DNA from: a bacterium
Lineage (GTDB): Bacteria > Spirochaetota > UBA4802 > UBA5550
Direction of reading: 5' to 3'
DNA: 20,868 nt
NCBI GenBank assembly: GCA_024224995.1
Contig: JAAENB010000576.1
Coordinates: forward strand, 1-20,868
Within the stretch, counting starts at the first letter, position 1; each line of letters opens with the position of its first letter. Below the pieces are notes generated by a model. That model was given only the letters and a program-made list of their open reading frames with translations. It was not told the DNA's origin and made no database searches. Positions 7,363 to 15,111 of this stretch are shown here, in pieces. A program made the position numbers and the translations under genes.

Positions 7363-10300
7363 ATGGAAAATAATTCACAAGCAACAGAGCGTATTTTTAT
7401 AGACGCAGGTGTTGAGAATATCAACATAAAACGATATAAAACAGCGGGAAATGAACTAATCGATTCTATCCGCATACCAAACAACGATGAAATAGGAAAA
7501 CTCTTTGAAGAGCACGGGCTCATGACCGTGTTGAATACACCAGGAGAAGAGAAAGAAATATATATAACCGGGAAGGTCGCGGAAATAATCCGGAAAATAA
7601 TAGGACGGGGGGAAGTTATTATCCCTTCAGCAGCAATCTGGTCTGCCGCGAAGTACTATATCAACAAAGAAGAAAACAAAGCCCTGGAAACGATGGGAAT
7701 CATTGACCTGTCGGCATCGGGCTATATGATAATAGCGATCGATAAAGACGAAGTATTTCACGACGACGGCCTCATTGTAAATCCGAAATGCGGAGCCGGG
7801 TCCGGAGTAAACCTCAGCAGGATACTTCAAAAGCTCGACATGTCCAGGGGGGAGGTTGATTCATTTCTGAATGAATACCTCGGAGAAAAGGGCATGGAAA
7901 AGCGGGCAGAAACCCCGGTACGGGCAGACCGCTGCGGAGTGTTCAGCTCATCAGCAACAATCTCGGACAAAAACCAGGGGATTCCCCTTGATTACGCGAT
8001 GGCCGTAACCATGAAGTCGGAAGTCATGAAATCGTGCAGCAAAGTACCCCAGAAATTAGATAAGATCTATTTAACCGGAGGGGTTTTTAAATGGCAGTAT
8101 GCCAGGGATTGCGCGGCCGATTTTTTAAAACCCCGGGGAGTAAAAGAGATTGTTTATGATGAAGAACAATCAATGAACATCACGGGAATGAAATACCTGG
8201 CGGAAAAACTGGGCGGCTCCTTTAGAAAACAGGACGAAAGAAAACTGCGAAAACCGGAAACCCTTATTGAGCTGCCGGCGTTTAAAGCAATAAAAAGCGA
8301 ATATATGAAAAAAAATCTGTATACCAGGTTTCCGGAACCGGGAATTGCCGATGAATTTCCCCGGGAGTACGCGGAGAAGCCCGTAAGCATCGCCCTTGAT
8401 ATAGGCTCAACAATGGCAAAGATGGTTGTGGTAGATTTTCATACGGGAACCCTTCTTTTTAAGAACTCTTATAATAATCATGGCGATACTATTGACACAA
8501 TAAAATACATATTCGGAGATCTTAAAAAGAGCGGCATCAGCACCTTAAAGATACAGAATATAGGTCTCACCGGAAGCGGCAGATACCAGGTGCAAAAAGC
8601 CCTGAAAGAAATATATCCCCACCTGGCAGACCGTATTTTTGTACTGGTAGAAAATTACGCGCACGCCCGGGGCGCGATACAATATGTAAAAGAGCGGATC
8701 GGGGCACTAAAGGCAGCCGGAGAAAAGGATGTAAACGAAGATTTTTGTCTGCTTGTAGATATTGGGGGAGAAGATACCAAGGTATCGGTTATTTCCCTGG
8801 AAAAAGAAGAGCTTTTCGACAATGCCATGAATGTAAAATGTTCGGCAGGAACCGGAAGTCTCATGGATACATTAAAATCATTGTTCGGTATAGAGGATGT
8901 CGCCGATGCCTATGAGCAGGCATATGAAGCGGAAAAGTCTTACCGGATCAATGCCACGTGCGCGGTCTTTCTTATGGAGAACGCCAGGAAGATGCAAGCC
9001 GAAGGATACAGCAAAGGAGAGATCCTGGCCTCCTGTACCCACGCGATAGTAGAGAACATGGCGCGAACCCTGTGGGACCAGGTCGACTTTCCGTCCAATA
9101 CCGTAACCCTGCTGCACGGGCAAACCATGTTAAGTGATCCCTTACCCCTGGCAGTTACCCAGCGGATACAGGAATACACCGCGTCAAGCACCTATTGTGT
9201 AGTACCGCCTTTTCCGGGACACCGGGCCTGTCTTGGTCTAACCAAAACAATGGCTGAAATGAAATTACCGGAGATAGAAACCGAATGCCGGCTGGATGAT
9301 TTTATTGAGCAGGAATACACAAAAAAGATGTTCACCTGTCATGGCGCAGCCTGCGGCGACAAAAGCGCCACCTGCGCCAGGAGCCTTCTTCGTTCGGATA
9401 GTGGTGGAAGGAAACTTTCATTAAAACTGGGCGGCTGTACAGCCATAAACGAGATGGAGGCTCAAAAACAGAAAGATGAGTTATATAAAGCGCCGGAAAC
9501 CTATAAAGAGATCTGGAAATATATAGACAACAAGCTGCCGAAACGGGACGATGAAAAGAGGCTGGTAATACCCAGGAGTTTTGCCGTGTCGGAACAGGCA
9601 TTTTTTATAGGACGGCTGCTGGAAAAGATCGGGCTGCCGGTCCACATCGACAATGTGCAGGAGCAGGATGTAATGGACGGCCAGCCCTGGTTTCCTATTG
9701 ATACCTGCGCGCCGAATATTGGAGCAACGGGCCAGTTTTTACGGCTGGCGCGGGAAGAGAAGGGGCTGATCCTGGTACCCCAGATCGATTTTCTCCCTTC
9801 CGACGGTATTGGCCTGGGAAGGACCTGTACCACCAACCAGGGAGGTCCCCTTATTGCCATGCATTTCGCGGAAAAGGAATATCCCGAAGCCCGGTTTAAG
9901 CTCTTTAACATGAGTATGGATAAGGACGACCCCGTATACCTGGCGGATCAAATCTATGATGAACTGCAGGAAGTTTTTGAGTATTATTCAGTAGCGGTTT
10001 CGAAAGAAGAGCTGGTAGGGGCAATAGAAAGCGCCGGAGAAGAGAACCGGGTATTGAAAGAAGATATCGCGAATCAAGCTGCTGATTATATAGAGGAGGC
10101 AATCAGCAAAAAATTGAATGTTTCCGTGGTCACGGGCCGGGAGTATATTTTAAATCCCGGGATTTACGACAGCCATATTGGAAAGCTCCTGCGGGACAAA
10201 GGCGTGGTGGCAATACCATCGTACGTGTTTGAGACCCATCTCGACAAACGTTTTGCCTATATGTATTGGAGAAATCCTCATGATATATTGACCAAGATAA

Positions 10301-12147
10301 ATGCCATAACCAATAAAGAATTCCATACGGTAATAAAAAATCCCCGCTTAAAGGAACTGGTAAAGAAGATAGAGACAGGATCAGCGGGAAGCCTGCTTTC
10401 GGTTATCACCGTATCGACCTTCAGATGCGGACCGGACACGGTAACCCTTCCTACAATAAATGAACTGGCAAAGGATTTTCCATCGCTCTTGATCCAGTCG
10501 GACGCTATGATCGCAGAACTGGCGCACCTGGAAAACAGGGTAAATACACACCTGAACCAGCTGGAAAAACAGCTCCATCTCGAGCTGTCCCAGGAAGAGC
10601 AGATCGATTTTGATATAGAGTTATTAAACGAGTTTACCCTGGACGCTTTAAATCATGACAATGACGTGTTGTATTTTCCAACCCTGGACGATAACCGTAT
10701 AATAACGGCAGTATTCAAAGCCATGGGAGTAACGGTCGTTGATAATTATGATGACGCCACCTATGACCTTGAAGCAAAAGCAAAGATGGGACGGAAGCAT
10801 GTGGGGGATTCGGTATGTGTACCCCTGGCAGCTGTTCATACGGATATGCTTAATGCCATAGAAGATTTTGTAGAAAGAAAAAAGGCCGATGATCCCCTGG
10901 TGCGGGGAAAGAACCGGGTAGTATTGTTTATGCACGGCGGGGACGGGCCATGCAGGTTAGGGCAATATATTGACCAATATAAACTCTCTTTTTACCACAT
11001 CTTTGGGCTGCCTGAGAGCAAGGTAAAGCCCTCAAAAATGGGGCAGCCCCCGGTGAAAATACTGCAAAACCTGTCCAGCAGTCTTCTTGGGCAGGATGAT
11101 TATACCGCGGAAGTGGATCAATGGGTCGGTTTCCAGGCATACCAGGGAATTGTTGTGCAGGGCTTATTTCATTCTGTTTATATAAAGGCAGCGTCACTCT
11201 GTACCGGTTATGAGGAGTTCATGGAAATGCAGCAGGATTACTGGAAACTGAAAGAGGAAGTCTATTATATCATTGAAAATAAAGTAAAACCGGGCAAAGT
11301 CGCAGGAGCGGTTGTTGGTACAATTGGAAAGATATTTCCAAAACTCGCGGGACCGGCCCAGTTTGTAGGATACGGGATTTACAAGAATAATGGTTTTAGA
11401 AAGGTGTTTCGAAAATTCAGCAAGAAATGGGTAATACCCCGCAGGCATAAATCCACGGAAAATGACCGGGTTCGGATACATGTGGATGGAGAATTGTATA
11501 TGCGGGTAGCTCAATTAAACGAGATATTAAAGACCATTATTGATTCAATCGGGTATAATTCATTTGACCTGGCTTATTCGCCAATATGGGTATTCTTTGA
11601 AAATATCCTTGAGGCCAGGATACTGGTAGCCCAAAAAGATATTGATATGTCCGCTAAATCCATTGAAGCTTCAAATGATGAAGCTGAAAAGAAACAGCTT
11701 GCGGACCTTATTCAAGAACGGAAAGATATTATCGTAGAGACCGAAAAGAGTATATTTAATTTCAGGAACAGGCTGGCACGGCCAATGTATAAGGCAGCTG
11801 GCCTGGATATGCCTCATGCCATGAAAAAAGTTTTTGCCGCAGCAAGGGCGGTTATTCCAACCTTTAAGCCCTTTGGCGAGCTTGTGCCTTATTCCGGGGA
11901 AACAGTCCTTAATTTACAGGATGGGGTGGATGTGGTCTTTAATGTAGCTCCCGAAGGATGTATGGTTTCATCAATGGGACAAACACTTACTCCAAAGATC
12001 ATGGACGAAGGCAATAAAGGGAAAGGCAAGAAGGATAACTCCATTGTTCAGAATCTTTCTTCGAATGAAGGGGAAATTGAAGAGGAAATTTTGCAGCTGG
12101 CACTCTTAAAAGTAATGGGACCGGAGCGATATTATAGAAACAGTTAA
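7363..12147 (+). CDS. Giant 2-hydroxyacyl-CoA dehydratase activase-related protein (tandem activase + DUF2229-type region + D-subunit-like tail)
   Basis: A 1594-residue protein of the BcrAD/BadFG/HgdC activase class. Module 1 (about 5-300) has Cys143 (NPKCGAGSG) and Cys191 (RADRCGVF), the positions that ligate the interdomain [4Fe-4S] cluster in activases. It also keeps an intact TGGVF adenosine motif, but its phosphate motifs are eroded (IDAGVENIN, IDLSASGYM). Module 2 (about 340-640) has good phosphate motifs LDIGSTMAK (345-353) and VDIGGEDTK, with Cys493 and Cys533, but HGQ replaces the GG of the adenosine motif. A Cys cluster follows (659, 664, 671, 692). A DUF2229-like region (about 733-1000) has DTCAPN and RTCTTNQGG. 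The tail carries Cys1152 (DSVCVP), Cys1197 (DGPCRLG) and Cys1533 (EGCMV), as in the Fe-S dehydratase D-type subunit. Such systems use ATP to drive low-potential electron transfer. AGGAAG lies eight bases before the ATG. The substrate is unknown. Confidence 0.88.
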   Translation: MENNSQATERIFIDAGVENINIKRYKTAGNELIDSIRIPNNDEIGKLFEEHGLMTVLNTPGEEKEIYITGKVAEIIRKIIGRGEVIIPSAAIWSAAKYYINKEENKALETMGIIDLSASGYMIIAIDKDEVFHDDGLIVNPKCGAGSGVNLSRILQKLDMSRGEVDSFLNEYLGEKGMEKRAETPVRADRCGVFSSSATISDKNQGIPLDYAMAVTMKSEVMKSCSKVPQKLDKIYLTGGVFKWQYARDCAADFLKPRGVKEIVYDEEQSMNITGMKYLAEKLGGSFRKQDERKLRKPETLIELPAFKAIKSEYMKKNLYTRFPEPGIADEFPREYAEKPVSIALDIGSTMAKMVVVDFHTGTLLFKNSYNNHGDTIDTIKYIFGDLKKSGISTLKIQNIGLTGSGRYQVQKALKEIYPHLADRIFVLVENYAHARGAIQYVKERIGALKAAGEKDVNEDFCLLVDIGGEDTKVSVISLEKEELFDNAMNVKCSAGTGSLMDTLKSLFGIEDVADAYEQAYEAEKSYRINATCAVFLMENARKMQAEGYSKGEILASCTHAIVENMARTLWDQVDFPSNTVTLLHGQTMLSDPLPLAVTQRIQEYTASSTYCVVPPFPGHRACLGLTKTMAEMKLPEIETECRLDDFIEQEYTKKMFTCHGAACGDKSATCARSLLRSDSGGRKLSLKLGGCTAINEMEAQKQKDELYKAPETYKEIWKYIDNKLPKRDDEKRLVIPRSFAVSEQAFFIGRLLEKIGLPVHIDNVQEQDVMDGQPWFPIDTCAPNIGATGQFLRLAREEKGLILVPQIDFLPSDGIGLGRTCTTNQGGPLIAMHFAEKEYPEARFKLFNMSMDKDDPVYLADQIYDELQEVFEYYSVAVSKEELVGAIESAGEENRVLKEDIANQAADYIEEAISKKLNVSVVTGREYILNPGIYDSHIGKLLRDKGVVAIPSYVFETHLDKRFAYMYWRNPHDILTKINAITNKEFHTVIKNPRLKELVKKIETGSAGSLLSVITVSTFRCGPDTVTLPTINELAKDFPSLLIQSDAMIAELAHLENRVNTHLNQLEKQLHLELSQEEQIDFDIELLNEFTLDALNHDNDVLYFPTLDDNRIITAVFKAMGVTVVDNYDDATYDLEAKAKMGRKHVGDSVCVPLAAVHTDMLNAIEDFVERKKADDPLVRGKNRVVLFMHGGDGPCRLGQYIDQYKLSFYHIFGLPESKVKPSKMGQPPVKILQNLSSSLLGQDDYTAEVDQWVGFQAYQGIVVQGLFHSVYIKAASLCTGYEEFMEMQQDYWKLKEEVYYIIENKVKPGKVAGAVVGTIGKIFPKLAGPAQFVGYGIYKNNGFRKVFRKFSKKWVIPRRHKSTENDRVRIHVDGELYMRVAQLNEILKTIIDSIGYNSFDLAYSPIWVFFENILEARILVAQKDIDMSAKSIEASNDEAEKKQLADLIQERKDIIVETEKSIFNFRNRLARPMYKAAGLDMPHAMKKVFAAARAVIPTFKPFGELVPYSGETVLNLQDGVDVVFNVAPEGCMVSSMGQTLTPKIMDEGNKGKGKKDNSIVQNLSSNEGEIEEEILQLALLKVMGPERYYRNS

Positions 12148-12178
12148 AAGGGGCAAGGGAGACAGGTGCAAGTAACAC

Positions 12179-12237
12179 GGTAAAAGGGACAAGAGGGATT
12201 TATCGCAAGGGCGGGCTTCCGGCTTGTACCTTTTACC
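12179..12237. terminator. Possible terminator inverted repeat between convergent genes
   Basis: GGTAAAAGGGACAAG (12179-12193) pairs with CTTGTACCTTTTACC (12223-12237) with one mismatch, around a 29-base loop. It sits between the activase stop (12147) and the phosphoesterase stop (12233-12235), and overlaps the latter's last codon. There is no clean U-run, so a terminator role is tentative. Confidence 0.35.
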
Positions 12238-13231
12238 TGTCTTCTTCTTCTGTAAAAAACCGGGCAAGGTTTTCCAGGGCTTTTTTGTAGGTTTCTTCAA
12301 ACGAGACTTTGGATTTATAACCGGCGGCATTTTTATGGCCGCCGCCGTTGTTTTCCATGGCAATAGCCGCCACATCATAATCTCCCTTGGTACGCATACT
12401 CACTTTAATTGGACCATCTATATCCTGTTTTACCAGTACGCTAACCACAACCCCTTTTACCGTAAGGGGAAGATTGATGGAAGGCTCTCCTTCGGAAAAG
12501 GAGGCCCTGCTTTTTTTGAGCATTTCCGGAGTAAGTTTCATCGCAATAAGCTTGCCGCCATGAAAGACTTCCATGGTTGAGAGAATGAGGCCTCGAAGGG
12601 CAAAACTCGACAGGGAATTGTTTTCATAGAGTTGTTCGTAAATGTAAAAGGGATTGGCACCCATTTCAACACACCGGGAGGCTATTTGGTAGGTTTCGGG
12701 CGTGGTTTTGGGATACCTGAATGATCCCGTATCAAAAAGCATTCCCATGTATATGGCTTGAGCTGATTTAAAAGTAATATCCTGTTTATAATGGCGGATG
12801 ATGCCGTACATTATTTCACTGGCAGAGGAGGCATCGGCTTTGATGAAATTATGTTCAACTTTGTCACCGCCTCCTTCGTGGTGGTCAATAATAAAGACTT
12901 CTTTAATTTTATCTTTTAAAAGATGATAGGCCGCCCCAATGTTGTCGAAGTCGTTTGTGTCCAGGACAAATTGGGCGTATTCGTTAATGTCATCGGGAAG
13001 TTTAAAGTTTGGGGTGAGAAGGTTCATTTCATTGTCTATGTCTACAAATTCAAGCGTGTCCGGAGTGGGATCGGAGTTAATAATAATGGATGTTTTTCCC
13101 AGGTTGTCCAGCAGCTCTTTAAAAGCAATTTCGGCACCGATCCCATCGGCGTCGGGACTTTCATGAGTGGATATGATAAACTTGTCATATCGCGATAGGA
13201 AATCATCCAGCTTTGTAAAACCTCTGTGCAT
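12233..13231 (-). CDS. nrnA: DHH-family phosphoesterase (NrnA-like nanoRNase/pAp phosphatase)
   Basis: A 332-residue protein counted from ATG 13231. The DHH domain has THESPDADG (22-30) with His23, Asp27 and Asp29, then DTND (91-94) and IDHHEGGG (115-122) with Asp116, and FDTGSFRYP (166-174) with Asp167. These are the metal ligands of the two-Mn active site. The C-terminal DHHA1 domain ends with the nucleotide-binding GGGHKNAAG (297-305). Homologous NrnA proteins degrade 2-5-nt RNA and dephosphorylate pAp in the cytoplasm; archaeal and other relatives cleave cyclic dinucleotide products. The frame stays open upstream to a TTG at 13297. Family members begin about eight residues before the LDDFLSRYDKF segment, so I prefer 13231, although its ribosome binding site (GGCGGGG two bases away) is poor. 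The stop of the ATPase-HDOD gene is 78 bases upstream on the same strand, so they are probably co-transcribed. Confidence 0.85.
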   Translation of the reverse strand: MHRGFTKLDDFLSRYDKFIISTHESPDADGIGAEIAFKELLDNLGKTSIIINSDPTPDTLEFVDIDNEMNLLTPNFKLPDDINEYAQFVLDTNDFDNIGAAYHLLKDKIKEVFIIDHHEGGGDKVEHNFIKADASSASEIMYGIIRHYKQDITFKSAQAIYMGMLFDTGSFRYPKTTPETYQIASRCVEMGANPFYIYEQLYENNSLSSFALRGLILSTMEVFHGGKLIAMKLTPEMLKKSRASFSEGEPSINLPLTVKGVVVSVLVKQDIDGPIKVSMRTKGDYDVAAIAMENNGGGHKNAAGYKSKVSFEETYKKALENLARFFTEEEDR

Positions 13232-13309
13232 AACCCCGCCGTTTTTTAAGATAGCTCTATCCCTCTCATTTATATACTGCAACAAATAATACGTCAAGCA
13301 TAATACAAT

Positions 13310-14824
13310 TTATTGTTTTTCCCCACTCTCTTCGTGAGCAGTGTAGGTTTCTGTTAATATTGTATGGAGCCTGGTGAATGTTTCTTTATCGTTAAGGTTA
13401 AAATAGTCGAGAACGTCTTCATCAACGGTTTCAAACCGGTATCGTTTGTTCTCTATTTCAACACAAATATCTGCCAGGTAAACAATATAGATCAGCTGTT
13501 TCAGGTTTTCCGGAGCCATGTGAGGGCGGTGGTGAAACTCAATTGTTTTTACCAGGTTTTCATTAAATTTCCATTTTTGGCAGATAAGAGCTCCAAGAGA
13601 GCTATGACTTAAACCAAGACTTATCTCTTCCAGAAGGTTTGAATCGGGCAGATCTTTGAATCCGGCGATTTCTTTTAAATTTTTTATTAGATCCGGATTA
13701 ACCGATATCATCACAATCCTTCCAATGTCGGCAAGGAGCGCGGAAAGATAGGCGAATTCACTGTATTTGGTCCGCTTGAGCTGCATTGCTATTTTCTGGG
13801 CATAGAAGGCGCGTTTGTAGGATGTCTGCCACAGGTGCTGGTATTTTTTATAGCGGTCGTCAATAATCCGGTGAACCCCGGTGGCAATGAGAAGGGTATT
13901 TATTCCTTTTATACCGATTTTCATTACTGCTTCTTCTATTGAGTCGACTTTTTTGATCGACATATACCCGGCAGAATTTGCCAGTTTCAGGATAGAGGCA
14001 GTAAGACCGGGATCACGGTATATACTGTCGGCAATTTCTTTAATGGTAACTTCCGGGTTGTTGCATCGTTTCTGTATCTCAATAATATTCGCGGGAAAAG
14101 CCGGAATATTTTCTATTTCTTTTAATATTTCTTCAGTGATCTGAATCTTCAGTTCCGGTTCACCCATGACCTTGGGAATCGTGAGCATTGCAATGGTGAG
14201 ATCATTTTTTTTGTATATTTTAAAGGCTTCGGGAGTGAGCCCCGAGTTCTTAAGAAGCATCATTGCCATAATAATACCCAGTCCTGCTCCTTCCGAGTCA
14301 TCAAGAACATCATCAAAGGCGTCTGAAATGTCGGTATATTTGAAGGCTTTTGCCACCCTGGCGTTGATTTTGGTCAATTCGGCATCAACAATGGGAATGT
14401 TATTAATAACACTGATGTGTATATGCTTTTCGGACGTTTTAAACGAGGCCCGTACTACAAGTTTGGAATTGTCCAGTTTTTCAAAAATTTCCGAATTCTC
14501 TGTCTGGTAAGTCTCTTCTTTGAAGGTTTCCATCCCTTTCCGGTAATCTTCGGTCTTGTCAATATCCATTCCTTTAAGCTTGAAATAGAGTCTTTTAATA
14601 TTTGCCTTTATCGCGTTATTGATCAGCTCCTTTACTACAGTGAGGATCGTTTCTTTGTAATAAAGGATATCGAATTTTTCCAGGTATCGATGTACGATTT
14701 TGATTATAGCAGCTTCTACTTCCGGGGAAAAAAGATTAAACTGGATGAAAAAATCTTCACCTGTTTCTATCGCGCTTTTAAAATCAGAAATACTAGCTGT
14801 AAACTTTTCATTACTATTCTCCAA
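13310..14824 (-). CDS. Histidine-kinase-type ATPase domain fused to an HDOD domain
   Basis: A 504-residue cytoplasmic protein with no membrane segment. Residues about 50-220 form a GHKL-type ATPase fold. The N-box is KELINNAIKAN (65-75) with Glu66 and Asn70, and the G-box is DSEGAGLGIIMAM (177-189). There is no phospho-acceptor HisKA helix. Residues about 230-440 are an HDOD domain: IPAFPANIIEIQKRC, the hallmark DPGLTASILKLANSAG (271-286), HSSLGALICQKW (407-418) and FHH (430-432). HDOD domains are signalling modules related to HD phosphodiesterases, usually without the metal-binding HD pair; here LLADIGRI replaces the usual HD region. An ATPase placed before an HDOD domain is uncommon. Translation starts at TTG 14824, with AAGGAG nine bases upstream; the next in-frame Met is residue 86, so no ATG alternative fits. 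Partners are unknown; a regulator of a kinase or anti-sigma-type pathway is a guess. Confidence 0.82.
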   Translation of the reverse strand: MENSNEKFTASISDFKSAIETGEDFFIQFNLFSPEVEAAIIKIVHRYLEKFDILYYKETILTVVKELINNAIKANIKRLYFKLKGMDIDKTEDYRKGMETFKEETYQTENSEIFEKLDNSKLVVRASFKTSEKHIHISVINNIPIVDAELTKINARVAKAFKYTDISDAFDDVLDDSEGAGLGIIMAMMLLKNSGLTPEAFKIYKKNDLTIAMLTIPKVMGEPELKIQITEEILKEIENIPAFPANIIEIQKRCNNPEVTIKEIADSIYRDPGLTASILKLANSAGYMSIKKVDSIEEAVMKIGIKGINTLLIATGVHRIIDDRYKKYQHLWQTSYKRAFYAQKIAMQLKRTKYSEFAYLSALLADIGRIVMISVNPDLIKNLKEIAGFKDLPDSNLLEEISLGLSHSSLGALICQKWKFNENLVKTIEFHHRPHMAPENLKQLIYIVYLADICVEIENKRYRFETVDEDVLDYFNLNDKETFTRLHTILTETYTAHEESGEKQ

Positions 14825-14835
14825 AATAGTATTCT

Positions 14836-14885
14836 CCTTCTCTATTTACCACATTTTAGAACCCTTCTCCAAATAACACATTTTA
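14836..14885 (-). repeat. 27-base-period imperfect tandem duplication in the leader of the HDOD gene
   Basis: On the minus strand TAAAATGTG, seven variable bases and GAGAAGG occur twice, at 14885-14863 and 14858-14836. Each unit carries a TAAAAT -10-like box, an ATG and a ribosome-binding-like GAGAAGG. The second GAGAAGG is the one used by the TTG start at 14824. The upstream ATG would encode only an eleven-residue peptide. Confidence 0.6.
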
Positions 14886-14907
14886 ACGGGTTATTATAAA
14901 TAATCAA
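14880..14907 (-). promoter_or_regulatory. Candidate promoter of the ATPase-HDOD/phosphoesterase operon
   Basis: On the minus strand TTGATT (complement of 14902-14907) and TAAAAT (complement of 14880-14885) are spaced by 16 bases. The -10 box matches five of six consensus positions. Transcription would begin near 14873 and run through the duplicated leader. Confidence 0.5.
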
Positions 14908-14943
14908 GCCTTTTTATGTTAAATTATTTTGATTAGTGCGGGA

Positions 14944-15105
14944 GCAGTTTATTTTTTAGGTGCGCTTGGGAATTAGTCCTGTCTTTCCTCCACCTATGTG
15001 AAAATACGTCCTGTATTGCACATAGGCGTCGCCATCGTGGCTCCTGTTCCGGAAAGACAGGACTAATTCCCTGATATTTTTTAAAAACCTAAAAATTTAA
15101 ACTGC
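14944..15105. repeat. Nested long palindrome downstream of the protease-barrel gene
   Basis: Four nested pairs of arms share one centre. The outer near-match runs from GCAGTTTATTTTTTAGG (14944-14960) to CCTAAAAATTTAAACTGC (15088-15105). The main perfect 21-base arms are 14968-14988 and 15051-15071, containing GGGAATTAGTCCTG. Inside them CCTATGTG (14993-15000) pairs with CACATAGG (15019-15026), and AATAC (15003-15007) with GTATT (15013-15017). The outermost arm ends six bases before the stop codon of the minus-strand gene at 15112, so it may serve as its terminator. It is much longer than a normal terminator and looks like an inserted or amplified element. Confidence 0.85.
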
Positions 15106-15111
15106 GTCCGA

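Noticed and set aside
14417..14899. A 160-codon plus-strand open frame
   Set aside because: It is antisense to the ATPase-HDOD gene and its leader; the minus-strand protein has recognisable N-box and G-box motifs.
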